A model generated the notes under the pieces. The model was not told the DNA's origin, made no database searches, and saw nothing but the letters and a program-made list of their open reading frames with translations. A stretch of 48,438 nt of DNA from Folioceros fuciformis (Eukaryota; Anthocerotophyta; Anthocerotopsida; Anthocerotales). Both the position numbers and the translations under genes were made by a program. The stretch lies in NCBI GenBank assembly GCA_049999805.1, contig JBNGIO010002947.1, positions 1-48,438 on the forward strand, given 5' to 3'. Position 1 is the first letter of the stretch, and every line of letters begins with the position of its first letter. This document shows, piece by piece, positions 32,322-44,483 of the stretch.

Positions 32322-32617
32322 CTGGCGTGCTCACGACAATGACAGCTTTCAGTTATACAGTGCTCTGCGCCGCCCCGCATATATAGATGTGGGGTTTACC
32401 AGGATTTAAGGATCTCTAAAGAAGGTTTCACAGGCCCAGGAATGAAACAGTTGGCTGGTCTGGACCCGAATCCGATCAAGCTAGAATCCTAGACAGGGAA
32501 AGGGGTTGCCTGGGTTGGTCGGCTGGTTCGAGGCAGTGGGCTTTGTCCGGTTTGGAGCTTGTTGGGCTGTAGCAGCTCGCTGCGTCGGTGATTGTGGTAT
32601 TCACAACAGTTTGGAAA
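32322..32617. promoter_or_regulatory. Short divergent (putatively bidirectional) promoter
   Basis: 296 bp separate the start codons of RPC3 (minus) and the CFAP157/BBOF1-like gene (plus). The stretch must hold both 5' leaders and both promoters. An AT-rich GCATATATAGATG near 32377 is TATA-like on either strand. No other motif was identified with confidence. Confidence 0.5.
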
Positions 32618-35228
32618 ATGCCGCCTAAAGGAAAAGATGCGAAGAAGGGGAAGAAAGACCCCATGGCCTTGTTGCTGGAGGAGAACAAGACCGTCAAGCA
32701 ATCCCTCCTTGCTAAAGACCTTGAAATTGCGTGCGGCGCGGCGAAGATAAAGCAGCTAGAGGAGAGGTCGATGTACCTGTGTAATGTGAATGAGACACTC
32801 CGTCTGGAGGCCAAGACTGAGATTGATAAACTTCTGGACATCGTTGCGTTTCTGACGGGGTATGCGATGAGATGATCGTTGACATGGAAGCAGGAGGTGG
32901 ATTGGAAGACTCCCGTTGCAATTTCTGTCAGATTGTGTGTATGGAGGTTGTGTCCTTCTCAAAATACTTCTGTTGGCAGTGAGAGTAACTCTTGGAAATC
33001 CAAGTCGAATGCATTCGAGGCCGCTTGGGAGCAATTGAAGTTGGACCATGCTGCAATGATTGAGTCTTATAAGAAGCAGATTCATGACATGACAGACGCT
33101 CATGACTTTGCTTTGGCCAATCTGCAACTGCAACTGGATGATGCCAATGTGAAATTGCGCGACATGCATGACTTCTCGCTAAGGAGGGCAGCTATTGAGG
33201 CAGAGATCGCTGGGTATCTTACTTTCTTGGAATACCACTGGAAGACTGTCGGAGTCGGATTCTTGTTGGTGAGGTTTCATCTGACCACTTATCATTATGA
33301 GCAGGTTGAAGGAGACGCTTGACACAGAACGGAAGCAGCATGCAGAAGCAGTGCGCGATATTGAGTGCCACGCAGTGCAAGAGAAGGAGAGGCTGAAAAA
33401 GGAAATGAATCAAAGGATTGCCGAGACCAAGGAGGAGATGGAAAAACTCAACGACGCACAGTTGCATGCGGTCAGCATTCTCCTCCATTCGTGACTTGCA
33501 CGCGTTTCCTTGCAGACCAACCAGGTTTCAATCTTGTGGGACGTATCTGAAAGGATCTGAAACTTATGGGTCCTTCAGAAAACCAAGAAGGCGATTGCAG
33601 ACCACGAACACATGACCAAAGAGCTAGCATATCAAACCAGGCAGACCGAGCTACTTTTGCAAAAGAACGAGAAAATCGTCATGGAGAACATAGAGTTGCA
33701 TCGTACTGTTGACTTGGCACGAGAGGTATCTGCAACCCGTCTTTGTGGCTCTTTGAGATCACAAGGCCGTGTGACCGCTATGCTCCAGAAACGTAAGTTT
33801 CAGCACCAAGACTACTCTCTCAAAAGCTGATTCAGATCGGTGTGATGAACTTGTTCCCCAGATTGAGGATGACTTAGCAAGAAGAAATCACATGTATCAA
33901 AAGACGATGCGCATACTTGTCTTCAAGCTTCGAGGTAAGCACTTCCAGGAACATGTATTCTGAACACAATCAGGTCTGAGATCTCGTCACAACTCCATCC
34001 ACCTTTCGCAAAACCCCATTCCATGTCTCCAAAGCTGCAAAATAATGAGAGAGTTCCATTCAACAGCGCTGCAGACTTCAGAAGAACAACTGAAAAGAAT
34101 TCTGTACGATAATGATATAATCAACGCTGAAGCAGGGAAAGAAGAACAAGAGGTTATTAAGACTGTTAAACAGGCTCCTCAAAGGTGTCGTCCTATGTCC
34201 GCATTCAAGTTGTGATACTTACATGTTGCGTGATGGTTGCAGCTTATGGACTTGAAGCTCAAACACCTGCTGTCCGAAAATGCCAAGCATGCATCCAGTG
34301 TGGGGGAGGAGGCTATGAAGTTCTTGTATGCATGTCTGGAAGACATCGAAATGGAAAGGCTGGTCAAGAATTCTGCTGATGGCAACTACGTTGCTGACGA
34401 CGGTCAACCGTAAGTCAGCGCTTTGATTGTTGTCTCAATCCGAGGCGTCATTGGACGGATATTGAGCTCTCCTTTCATTTGCCTCTGCACATGCAGGCCT
34501 GAATTGATCCGTGCGTCATCAGATGCTGAGATGTGCAGGCTTGATCAACTCACTTTAGAACAGCGCCAGGGCTTTCTACAGTAAGCAAAGCCAATTTTAG
34601 AGCTCGAAACAGGTACTTCTCACTGCTGACACCCTGGCCAGTCTAATCACATGGGACTCCTGCTTCAGGAATCTGCTCCGCACAGCCATATCCATACGAG
34701 GAGTGTCAGCTGATTTAGGGAAAATGGACGCTTACCAGATACTCTCTTCAAGTAAGCTGGATTACAGCATAAACCTGGATTACTTCGTTGATGTATTCTT
34801 AAGGGTTGCGTATTAAGAAGGCGCAGGAGTCTCCTTTAGGGAACCACGGAGTATCACTAACCGACAGAAAATGTGCACGCAGCCGGCTCTACTGGTGCCA
34901 AGATTTCGGACGTCTCAGTGTCCGACATTCTCGCGCTTCCGTTTGAGAAGCTGAATCTGGATGAGCCCGTCAAGACTGGCAGCACGAACCTGAACCCAGT
35001 TCAAGTTGGGGTGCAAGTGATGGAAAGTGTACGTAAATGTGCTTCCTGTTGCTTTTCATCGGCGTTACCTATGCTGCTGCTGGTTAGTGGTAGTTACTAA
35101 CCACTGGTCATTTGCAGGAGCTTCCTTCGCTGGTGCCCCAACTAGTTCCAGAGCACCTCAAGTTCGAGCCAGTCATGCCACCCGACACAGCTGCCCTCAA
35201 AGCCAAAGCTGGTGGAGGAAGAGTGTGA
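32618..35228 (+). CDS. Ciliary coiled-coil protein, CFAP157/BBOF1-like
   Basis: Eleven exons: 32618-32859, 32980-33213, 33302-33470, 33579-33725, 33811-33934, 34052-34152, 34243-34409, 34497-34580, 34669-34751, 34868-35028 and 35118-35228, giving 540 residues. Exons 5 and 6 have weaker splice sites, so residues 264-340 are less certain. MPPKGKDAKKGKKDPM starts a Lys-rich head. Coiled coil follows: LEERSMYLCNVNETLRLEA, then DMHDFSLRRAAIEAEIA, EMEKLNDAQLHAKTKKAI and QTELLLQKNEKIVMENIE. The last two blocks match the signature segment of the CFAP157/BBOF1 (DUF4515) family that I remember, and the ~520-540 residue size fits. The animal members act at basal bodies and sperm flagella. Flowering plants lack flagella and should lack it. 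The gene shares a promoter region with RPC3. Confidence 0.72.
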
Positions 35229-35534
35229 TGGCCAACAGAGGAACTGATCGAGGGACATTTTAGAAGTCCCACTCAGTTTCGAAGAAGGGATGCTTCCCTG
35301 TGTCTATGGGATCTCTCAGAGCTCGCCCTTCTCTTCTTGCAAAAAAGTCAAGTCAGTTCATATTGTACAGTTTGGTATAAGTACAGTTCAGGCCTCAGGC
35401 CCCTGGCTGCAGGCTAAAGAAGGAATTGAGCTTGCACACTCATCTGGTACGCTGCATGACCGGAATCTTCAACTGATTTCACGCATTATTGCATTCCAGA
35501 TGATTCCTCAAAATTGGCCGGCGAGGCTTTAAAA
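35229..35534. other. Spacer between convergent genes
   Basis: 306 bp between the stop codons of the plus-strand ciliary gene and the minus-strand coiled-coil gene. It holds the two 3' UTRs. No repeats or genes are seen. Confidence 0.5.
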
Positions 35535-38500
35535 TTAATTCCTAGTCGACACAACACAAAAATTAGGCCTTCCACAAATGGTAAAAACCCCATGGCTGAA
35601 ATACGTGCATCGCGCTTTATCCCGCAGACACGACAGGAGACATACCTATTGTCAGGGGATGAAGACTTTGAGCTGGCCCCAGCGGCAAGAACATTCTGCA
35701 GCTGCGCCACCTGCCGCCATGATAGGTTAACAGACCAAACTACTATTTTTTCTGCCATCAAGAGCAAGAAGGCGCACACGCCGAACAAAAGATCACTTAC
35801 AAGCTGCTGCAACTCTTCCACCTTCCCGTCACTCTCCCGTTTCTGCTCCAGTGCACGAGCTATGGCTGCTTCCATCCACCTGTTCTCCGCTTCGAGCTGT
35901 CATGTCACAATCCAAACATCAGCACTGCAGCAAACGAAAGAGACAAAATAGTTTGACAAAGAGTTAACGTATGCATCCTGGAACCTGTTCAGCAGCAGCA
36001 GCCCGCTGCCTCTCCGCCTCCAGCTGCTGCTTCAGACATGCTTGTTCCTACAGAGAGAAGCCCAGCACCGACTCATCTGTCAGTACACGAGACAGGACAT
36101 TTGACATCTGCGGTTTACTCAGACAGTGGTACCTTCCGCACACGCTCTAGCCATCCTGCATCAACAAGCCACTTTTGTTGCCTTCGACGAGGTGGACCCA
36201 CAGCAGTGAGAGACATGGGCATGCTTCTTTGCTCTGGGATAAAACTATCCTCTCCAGTCCCATGTCTCGTCAGCCAGGTGTTACTTGTGCTAGTAACACT
36301 GAAAGATCAACGAGAAGACAGTCAGACCACAACCTGAGCTAATTCGAGGAGTACAAGGTCCTATAATCAGAGGAAAAGAGTTCTTTTCGGAGAATGTTTG
36401 AACAGAATATTCGGAGCTCATGATATCATCGACTGCAAATCCAATCAGGGAACAGAAAAGAAACCTGCTGGCGGCATCCGTGTCCATGAACCTGCTGAGC
36501 TGTTCACTGGGACCTGCTAACCATCCAGAGTCATGCTGAGAGGAGGATAGGCCGTTGGTTGTAAGCAGCATCGGCTTCTCCGAGGGCTTCGACACATACA
36601 TTCCCATGTTCAGGGAACCTCTCGCTCGCTTGCGGAAATTGTCAAAACCACCATCCAGCCTTGAGGAGGTAGGAGATAGGAAGCTCCCATCTTGCAAGGG
36701 TGATTGAAATGGTGGCTGGCCCCTCGCTTCCGGAGATATTCTTGTGATATCTTTCTCCATCTGGAGCAACGCGGCATCGACCTCTGCGTTTCGTGTCGCC
36801 TTCTCCATCTCCAGCGCTCTCACGGCTGCTTGAGCAGCTTCACACTGCTTCTCGGATTCTGCAACTCTTAACTTCAGGGTTCTAATGAAGGTATCAACCT
36901 CTTCCAAATGAGAGGCATGAACCTTTACCATCTCACCGGTCCTCCCTACTGACAGATCAGGAGCTCGGTCTTTGGTGTCATGATTTTTAGACCACTCAAG
37001 CTCTCTCACAGTCCCTTGAAGTGCTGATATGGCGTTGGCTGACTCTTCCCTCTCTGCCACAAGTAGTCTCATGAGCTCGTTTTTCTCATTGATAAGCTCT
37101 TGTTCTTTCCGCTGAAGTTCTATCGTCCTTTGTCTGTCCACTTCCCTGCGCTCCTCCTGTAAATTTGCAGCTTCTTGCTGCTCCTGAGCCCAAGCTTTCT
37201 CCCGTCTTTCCCACTCTGCTTCTCTTTCAACCCTGGCCTGGACCAGTGCACTTTCCTTCAAACTCAACTCCTCTCGAAGACATTCGATAGCATGCATTGC
37301 AGCAGATATCTGTCGATCGAAATTAGCAACTCTATCCACAGCCAATTGCCATTCTTTGTCCCGTCGGTCGACATGAGCTTTATTCTCACTGTAATCTAAC
37401 CAGAGAGTCTCGAGATCCGGCTTCATAAGACCTGCCTCTGCATTACCAGGTGCATTCCTGAAATCCTCCTTATGGCTTCGAATGCTCTCTCGCAGTAAGG
37501 TAATCTCACTTTTGAGCTCCTCCACCGTCTGTTGGTGCTGCTTCTTCTCCCTCTCCCTATCGTCAAAGAGGAGGGACTTCTCATGCATGAGGGTAGAGAT
37601 GGCTTTTGCCATTTTCAGCTCCTCTACCTTGGCCGTCTCTATCCATCTTCTCTTCTCCTGTTCCAACTGCGCTTCTTTCCTCATTGCTGCCTCTTCAAAC
37701 CGAACAAATTCCTGGCTCTTCTGCTCCAGCACTGCTCGAGTGGCCTCCAGTTGCTGCATTAAGGTCTCTGTCTGCTTCTCCCATGTCAGCTCTTTCTCCT
37801 TCATCTCTTGCTTCATTCTGTTCTGAGAAGCGATGCTCATTTCTATCTCCTGCTCTTTCACTTTTTTCTCTCTCTCTACTTCCCTGTCTAACATCCGGAC
37901 CTCTTCCCTAAATTTGTGTAAGCCAAGCTCCATCTCATGTTCTCTAAAATCCAGCTGTGACTCAAGCTTCTTGACTTCCAAATCCTTCATGTTAAGAGCT
38001 TCTTCCATCTGCTTTCTTTCGAACTCCATTTGGACCTCATATTCCTTCATTTCTGCTTTCAGGCTCTCCGCCTGCTGCTCCAACAATTGCTTTTCCTGCA
38101 TCAGCTGCTCAGCTCCTGACCTCATGTTTAATCTCTCTTTCTCAAACCTCTCCTCCTTAGAACGAACCTCCCTAGTCGTCCTTCGAATTTCGGCCTCCAT
38201 TTCAATGGCAAGTCTCTCCACATCTATGAAATTTTCGGAGGAGCTCTCATCTTGCCTCCTAAGAGCTGCTACATCAATCGACGAACTCACTTCACTGCTG
38301 TTGCAAGATTCGTCGTGGTCGTCCAACCACTGACTTGCTCTTCGAGCCCGTTGCATGCCTTTCCTACTGGCTACCATCTGCTGCTTCATGTCCTCCATAC
38401 GCTGCCTATTCGCTTCCAAAGTTTCCAAAAGCCTTTTATGCTCAGATTTTAAGGAGGCTACCTCTGCGTCCCTTTCTTCTAACGCAGACGACCACTTCTC

Positions 38501-40570
38501 GACCTGCTCTTCGACCCACTGCTCTCTTTCTCTGACCATTGCCTCCCATCCATGTTTTTCATTCACCCATTTCTGCTTCCAACTTTCCATTTCCTGCTCC
38601 CACTTCCTCGTTTCCTGAGAAATGACGGCCTCTCTATTGCTGTACTTCAGCTCCAGATCCTCTGACTTGGCTTCCAGATTGCTCAGTTTTGCGGTTAGTG
38701 TCCTTTCTCTGTCGTGCCACATTTCTTCTATCTCCCTTTCTCTGTCTCTTGCCTTTTCAACAAGCATGTTCAATTTGACCTCCAGATTATCTCTCTCCGC
38801 TTCAACTCGCACACGATCGGCCCTCAACTGAGTGAGCTGAGCCACAACCAAATCGTGGAACTCTGCGTCTCCGTCAGCAACAGGAATAACTTCCACGACT
38901 CCATTTGCCACCATCACATTAGGGTCTTCAAGTAGCTCCCGGACTCGTTGTGTGATGATTTGGCTCCCTTCCACAGATGAAGCCCACTGTGCAACCTCCC
39001 CTAATGTTGTTGCTACTTTCACCACAAAGCCCTCCAATTGCCTCAACTTTTCGCTGTGGCTCCTACTCTCAGCTCTCCAAAGGCCCAGAGTTCTATCCAT
39101 TTCAAGACGAGATTCCTTACGGCGTTCTCTCTCGGACGTGAGTGCAGCTTCGCTGTCTCTAAGCAAAACAGAGATCCTACCAGCCTCTTTCTCAAGAGCA
39201 ATCACGCGGTGGTCATTCTGCTTGTCCTTCTCTCGCCACTTTCTCCTTTCCTGCTGGAACCGTTCCTCCGATGCTTCCTTTGCACTGGTCACCTCCTCAA
39301 GAGACTTCCTCTGCCGCTCTGTTCTCTCGTCTGCTTCCTTGAGGAGGTCTTCGAAAGCTATGAACAAGTCTTTACTTGGACTATCCAGCTGCTTCTGCAG
39401 CCCGTCATTTGACGTGGACTCCTGCCCTACGCCAATTGCACTGAAGCCCTTCTTCATGGCATCCTTATGTCTTGTGAAGTCCTCTTCACCTTCTCTCAGC
39501 TCTACAAGCATTCCTCGGATGACCTCGTCCATCTCATCTTGCTTCTTCTGCAGTGCATACTCCTTCTCAGCATGTGCAATGCTGAGTTCCTCCTCTAGCC
39601 TCCTCACTTTGCTTTTCAGCACCATTATCTCCTCTTCGAACTGGACCTCCCTCCGTTCAATTTCCCACTCCCTCTCCTGTCTCTGCATTTCCATCACTTC
39701 CTCATCAGCTTTCATTCTCAGCAGTAATTCCTCCATTGCAGCTTCCAGCTCGACTTCCTCTTCTACTTTCTCTACAATGTGCTCCATTCTTTCCATGCTG
39801 AGTCTTCTCTCAACTGCCTGCTCTCTTCCAGCAAGTATTTTCAATTGCTCGCACAGAAGTTTGGAGAGCTTCATTTCATGCTTCCCATCTTCCCATGACT
39901 GCCCGAGAAAGAGTCTGGGCTTGGCTGAAGACCTGGGATAATCTTGTGGCCAGCCATGGTCGGCGTCATCTTCAGCAAGCTCCCTGCCGTCCCCAAGAGC
40001 TTCTGCTAATTCTCCTTTCAACTTCTGCAAATGGTGTGCCAGTGCCCTTGCCTTGATCAAGTTCACATCTTTTTTGACAGGATTCCTGCAAACAAGGGCA
40101 CGACAGGGTTTGCTCTGAATGCCTTCACGGTCTACCAGTGATTCATCGTCACTAAATGCGTTCTCTATCCGGAGAACGTCTTCATCAGCGATGTCCTTCT
40201 CAAGAGATCTGTATGCTTGCAGACCATGAGGCTTCCACGCTTCTAAAGAAGCAACCTTTCCTTCAGCAAGCTGTAAGGCACTTCCACAAGCGGCTTCGCT
40301 TAAGCAGTCAGGAGGTGCAGCGGTCCGATGATCATGTTCGCAAGAGTAACCACTCTCCACTACTCCTTTGGTGCGCTCCCGAGCGCAAATACTCATCGCA
40401 CTGCCACTATGCGACAAATCCTGCCTTTCGTCACAGTCTATGGAAGTCTGAAAATCTGATCCAAGTTGAGCACTGTCTTGAAATTTGGCCCCACCATCCT
40501 GTCCAGGTGAATCCAAGAAATCAATCTGTGAGCTCCACGGAAGACTTGAAGGAAAGATTAGAGGTACCAT
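35535..40570 (-). CDS. Very long coiled-coil protein, family not recognised
   Basis: Seven exons: 40570-36465, 36298-36133, 36047-35985, 35896-35801, 35710-35646 and 35595-35535 follow the phases (six segments; the first encodes 1368 residues), giving 1518 residues; an additional 5' exon is possible. Residues 1-~200 are non-helical, with LRIENAFSDDESLVDREG. Residues ~210-1200 are almost uninterrupted heptad-rich coiled coil, very rich in Glu, Lys, Arg and Gln. Next is a Ser/Pro-rich linker (FQSPLQDGSFLSPTSSRLDG), a KWLVDAGWLERVRKEQACLK segment and a final short coiled coil ending in SSKSSSPDN. No motor, ATPase or membrane segment is seen, so it is not SMC, kinesin or myosin. Long scaffold proteins of the centrosome/basal body, nuclear lamina (CRWN) or cytoskeleton look like this. 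Its ciliary neighbour makes a basal-body role a guess only. Confidence 0.8.
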
Positions 40571-42204
40571 TGTAAAACGTAATAGGCGTGCATTACTCAG
40601 GAGAGATGGAGTGATTGCCCAACCTGGCGAGCCGTCGCAGGTCCCGAGTCACAAACATGCTCGGCGAGCGTCTCGTTGACAGGCACAGCTCGTGCCTCCT
40701 ATGAGAGCCATTCACAGAGACAGACCATTTCGGGGTCAGCCGATCACAATCCCACAACCCCTGGTACCAAAACTCTCATGAAGCCGAGATGTAAGTGTTG
40801 AGCCTACCTTCCGCTCAGCTGGCGTGTACGCTGAACTCCGGACCGAGGCATAACGGTCATTATTGGAGGCTCGCAACGCCACGCGGTGATCCTTTCGCCT
40901 GCAGAAGGCATAAAGTGAGCCAGTGTGAAGCGAACACTAGCTATGGGAACCGAAAAGAATCCCAAAAATGACCTCCTTCTGCAAAATGGCAAGAATCTTT
41001 CAAGCACGCGGAATCACAAGGAGAGGACGAGCAGAACCTTGGACGAGCCGGTTTGCCACGGGTCTCCGGTCCACTTAAAGTACAGCTCGATTGGAGTTCT
41101 GTGCACAGCAACCATAGCGCATTCATCAAAATCACGCAGAAAAAATCACGCATCTCGTTCAAGATGCGAAGTCCACCAACTTCATACCACGGGAAGAATC
41201 CGTCCGTCCTCCCTTCCCGAACGACTGTTTGTCATACCTGAGGCCAGATTTTCAACATTGCTGGAGGACGACATATCAGAAAGTCAACTCGACAAGCTCC
41301 TCATACTCGTCCCTGGCGCCAAGACGGACACACACTCGGCTCAAAACCCTTGCAAACCTTCATAGGCCATTTCCCTGCTGCGCCGAAGCCGGGCGCCATG
41401 AAGGCAGCTCACAAACCAGTCCTTCCAGCCGGAAACCAGGCTTTCAGCCACATTGCAACAACTACTACAACGTGCCGCCAAAGGAGCAAATGCGGATGGC
41501 GGGAAGACAGGATCAGGCGAGACCTTGACTTCCCCCTCGCCCGTTGCAACAGCCACAGCAACAGCAGGAGCTCACGCGGGGCCGGAATTGCTCAAGCCGG
41601 CAGATCTTGCAGCCAGCAGCGAGGCGCGAGCTCGGCGCCTGGAGAGAAGCGTACGGTTGCGCGGCAGATTCGTGGCTCCCACGAGACCGAGCTGCGCTGT
41701 CCGGTCCTGTCCTTCCCCCGCCTGTCCTCGCCCGCGCAAATCAGCAGGCATTCTCTCTACCGAAGCTTTTGGCGCCAGACGACTGGCAGCCTGGCGTCGA
41801 ACATGCGCCGTCGCTCGTTCGTTCCCTCCCCGGCCGAGTCGCGCGCCACAGCCGCCAGCTATTAGCGCTTCCCTGGCTATGACTCAGAACGAAAACACAG
41901 TCGTGCGAACGGCTAAGCCCGGGCGCTTATTCCGGCGTTCAAACTGGAGGATAGAGATCGTGCGATTCCGGCGAGTTTGGTATCCCAGTGTTCCGGTGCA
42001 AGCCTGTCGCACACGCGGTGGGGACCAGCGGACAGGAATGGACTTCTTCAATTTTTCATAAAATGCTGAAAACAGTCCTGAGACGTTCAGGAGGAACGAT
42101 GTCGATTTATATTATACAGTACATACATGACTTGCGACTTGCTATGGCCGTGGGAGAAGTGTCTTTTTCTCCGAGGGAAGAAAGAAGAGTGGGAGACGAG
42201 CCTT
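40571..42204. other. Upstream region of the long coiled-coil gene
   Basis: 1.6 kb without a supported gene. It should contain the promoter and any 5' exons of the minus-strand coiled-coil gene, and at its right end the 3' UTR of the PPR5-like gene. From 41450 to 41900 the sequence is GC-rich; plus-strand frames there (for example 41453-42061) are Ala/Arg/Ser-rich with no domain, typical of chance frames in GC-rich DNA. Confidence 0.45.
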
Positions 42205-43867
42205 TCAATCACTTCTCTGGATTTCTGGTTGTGTCAAAGAGTAGACTTCAAGCAGGTCGAGAAATACAGTTTCGTTGGGTTCCACTCTGTCCAGCCGCAT
42301 TCTGTTCAGAAGTCTGTCCACCTGCTGCATCTGGCCTGCCTTACCGTAGGCTTTCAGGATGGATCCGTAGTATTTGGGATCCGGGTAGAGGCCCATCTTG
42401 GGGGCCCGCTGGAGCAGCATTTCAGCTCTGTGGAAGCAGCCATGGTGGCAGTAGCCCTCCATCATGGCTGTGAAGGTGGAGGGCATGAGCTTCACCTTCG
42501 CCTGGACCATGTCCTGCAAGCATTCCTCCATTCTGCCCACGTCCCCAGCCTGGCCGTGTGCCCGGATCCTGATCTCGTAAGACACGAAGGTTGGGGTGAG
42601 ACCTCGTGCCGACATGTCGGAGAAAGTAGACTCCATCTTGTCCAGCATGCCAGCCCTGCCGTAGTTGCTCATCATGGAGTGGAAGGTGGCGAGGTCTGGA
42701 GGTATCTTCCTGGCAGCCGTCATGGTGTTGTAGACTCTGTCCATCTTGTCCCAGGCTCCGGCTTTGCCGTAGACGTCGATGAGGATGTTGAAGGTAATGA
42801 GACCCGGCTTGCAGAACTCGGCTTCCATGACGGAAATCATGTTCTCCATCTGCGCCAGGTGCCCTGCTTTGCCATACGCGTCCAGGATGCCGTTGAAGGT
42901 GTACAGGTCTGGGGCCAGGCCTTCCTTCCGGAGCTCCACAAAGAGTGCATTCACCACGTCGAACTCGCCTGCCAGACCACATGCCCTGATCAAGGTATTG
43001 TAGGTCACGATATTGGGCTGGGCCTGGGACCTCTCTTTCATATCCTCCAGAAACCTGAGCCCCGTCTCCCACGCCCTGGGGTTCGTGGGATTCCTCACCT
43101 GCAACGCAACAAGTGCAGCGAGAGCACCAGCAGCAGCATCAGCGTGCGGTGGCAAACTTCACCGTCATCCATAAAGCATAAGTTTCCTTCTCCCCTACTC
43201 TGCTTCAACTTCATCTACTTCTGCCTCTTCCCTGTTCTTCTCTGCTCTGCTCTGCTCTCACCAACCTGGGACGAAATGACAGCATTGTAGGCAGAAGTGT
43301 CAGGCTCCACACCATTTCGCCTCATCTCCACGAACAGCCACTTTGCCAGCTTCACCTTCTTGGCTTTCCCCATGATGGAGATCAACTTGGAGTAGAAACC
43401 AAGATTATGCCTATACCATCCCTGCATCTGAATCCACCGAAACACCTGCAGCAAAAACAGAAAGCCACAACTCATCCTCATGCAGTCCACGAACCCATCC
43501 CACACAAACACAGAGAACACACCTCAAGGGAAACCTGCCATTCATGCCTGTGCCCCAAGGCCTCCAGCACCTGGAACCAGTGTGGATGCCTGAGATACAG
43601 GCCTCTGCTGTCCATGACTCTCTCCACCACAGCTCCTTCCGCAGTCAGGGCCCGGACCAGCCCCTCTCGGGCATGTGACGTCAGACTCTCCGTCTGCTCA
43701 TCCTTCTTCCTCCTGCTCCTGACAACAACCACAGACACACCGCCTTCTGGAACCTTCATCCCCCGCCCGCAAGAAAGTGATGGCAGTCGGCCGGGAGCGG
43801 CAGCACAAGATGACAATGATTCCAGGGGCCGCCATCCTTGGTCAGGGATGATGCGACTCGGGCTCAT
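42205..43867 (-). CDS. P-class PPR protein, PPR5/EMB2453 type (plastid RNA maturation)
   Basis: Three exons, 43867-43523, 43445-43266 and 43098-42205, GT-AG, 472 residues. The in-frame Met at 43999 would add 44 residues but would overlap the divergent gene's coding start; the Met at 43867 gives a Ser-rich plastid-transit-like N-terminus (MSPSRIIPDQ), so I prefer it. Body: HEWQVSLEVFRWIQMQGWY, then NLGFYSKLISIMGKAKK, LAKWLFVEMRRNGVEPDTSA, and about nine PPR motifs such as NIVTYNTLIRACGLAG, DLYTFNGILDAYGKAGH and ITFNILIDVYGKAG. This order matches plant EMB2453/PPR5 as I remember it. Maize PPR5 binds and stabilises the plastid trnG-UCC precursor and aids intron splicing. There is no E or DYW extension. 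It is head-to-head with the zinc-finger gene, 59 bp apart. Confidence 0.88.
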
Positions 43868-43926
43868 TGTCAGAACCACATCAACATCGTATCCTCTCCG
43901 GTTTCCATTAACAACACTCAAACACC
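43868..43926. promoter_or_regulatory. Very short spacer between divergent start codons
   Basis: Only 59 bp separate the chosen starts of the PPR5-like gene (minus) and the DnaJ-type zinc-finger gene (plus). The transcription units must therefore overlap or share core promoter elements that lie within the other gene's transcribed sequence. No TATA box is visible here. Confidence 0.45.
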
Positions 43927-44483
43927 ATGCTACTTCTCCAAGTTTCGACGATGGCGACCATGCCAGGGCGAGCTCGCTTTCTGTGTGCAGCCCTCCCACC
44001 GAACGGCTCCGGAGCCGGACACGACTTCACGGACGAGAACCCGTTTGCCACGATGGGGAGAACCTGGAAGCCCACGCCGCGTCCTCGGTGGCCAGTGCAA
44101 ACGGAGGTGGCTGGTGGCTGGCTTTTCTGGAAAAGAAGGAGACCTGTTTCCTGATCTCCATGTCCAAGCAACAGATTTCTCACTCCCGGGCTGGCTGTGC
44201 GCAGGGCAATGTGAAGAGGGAGAAGCGGAGGGTTCCGAGCCCGACCTGCGTCGTGTGCTTGGGGCGGGGGAAGGTGCCGTGCCAACCCTGCCGGGGCAGG
44301 GGCCGCACCAACTGCACGGAGCTGGCCTTGCTGCCCAAGGGAGAGTGGCCCAAGTGGTGCTGGGAGTGCCATGGCTCTGGGTTGAGCTACTGCAGCAGGT
44401 GCTTCGGGACAGGAGAGAAAAGGGGAATCATCGGGTTCCACATACCAGACCAGGACTCCGTACAACAGTTTAGCAACAACTGA
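43927..44483 (+). CDS. Small DnaJ-type zinc-finger protein (plastid, BSD2/PSA2-like fold)
   Basis: Two exons, 43927-44106 and 44205-44483, joined in phase 0, GT-AG, 152 residues. The Met at 43951 is an alternative start. The N-terminus (MLLLQVSTMATMPGRARF) is transit-peptide-like. The C-terminal 80 residues hold four CxxCxGxG-type motifs: CVVCLGRG, CQPCRGRG, CWECHGSG and CSRCFGTG. They frame NCTELALLPKGEWPKWC, a phrase I remember from a plant plastid subfamily of DnaJ zinc-finger proteins. These lack a J-domain and act as thiol or assembly chaperones; BSD2 serves Rubisco and PSA2 serves photosystem I. The exact partner here is unknown. It is convergent with the RRM gene, 89 bp between stops. 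Confidence 0.85.

Noticed and set aside
33793-33826. A 34-nt intron that would join 33792 to 33827 in the ciliary gene
   Set aside because: Too short to splice; the 85-nt intron 33726-33810 also preserves the frame and fits better.
37482-39941. Long plus-strand frames (one of 329 codons) rich in Ser, Leu, Phe and Cys
   Set aside because: They are exactly antisense to the Glu/Lys-rich coiled-coil exon; reverse-complement reading of GAG/AAG-rich DNA gives Ser/Leu/Phe-rich frames.
41341-42061. Overlapping frames (up to 202 codons) between the coiled-coil and PPR5-like genes
   Set aside because: Ala/Arg/Ser-rich without domains and open in several frames at once, which is a composition effect.
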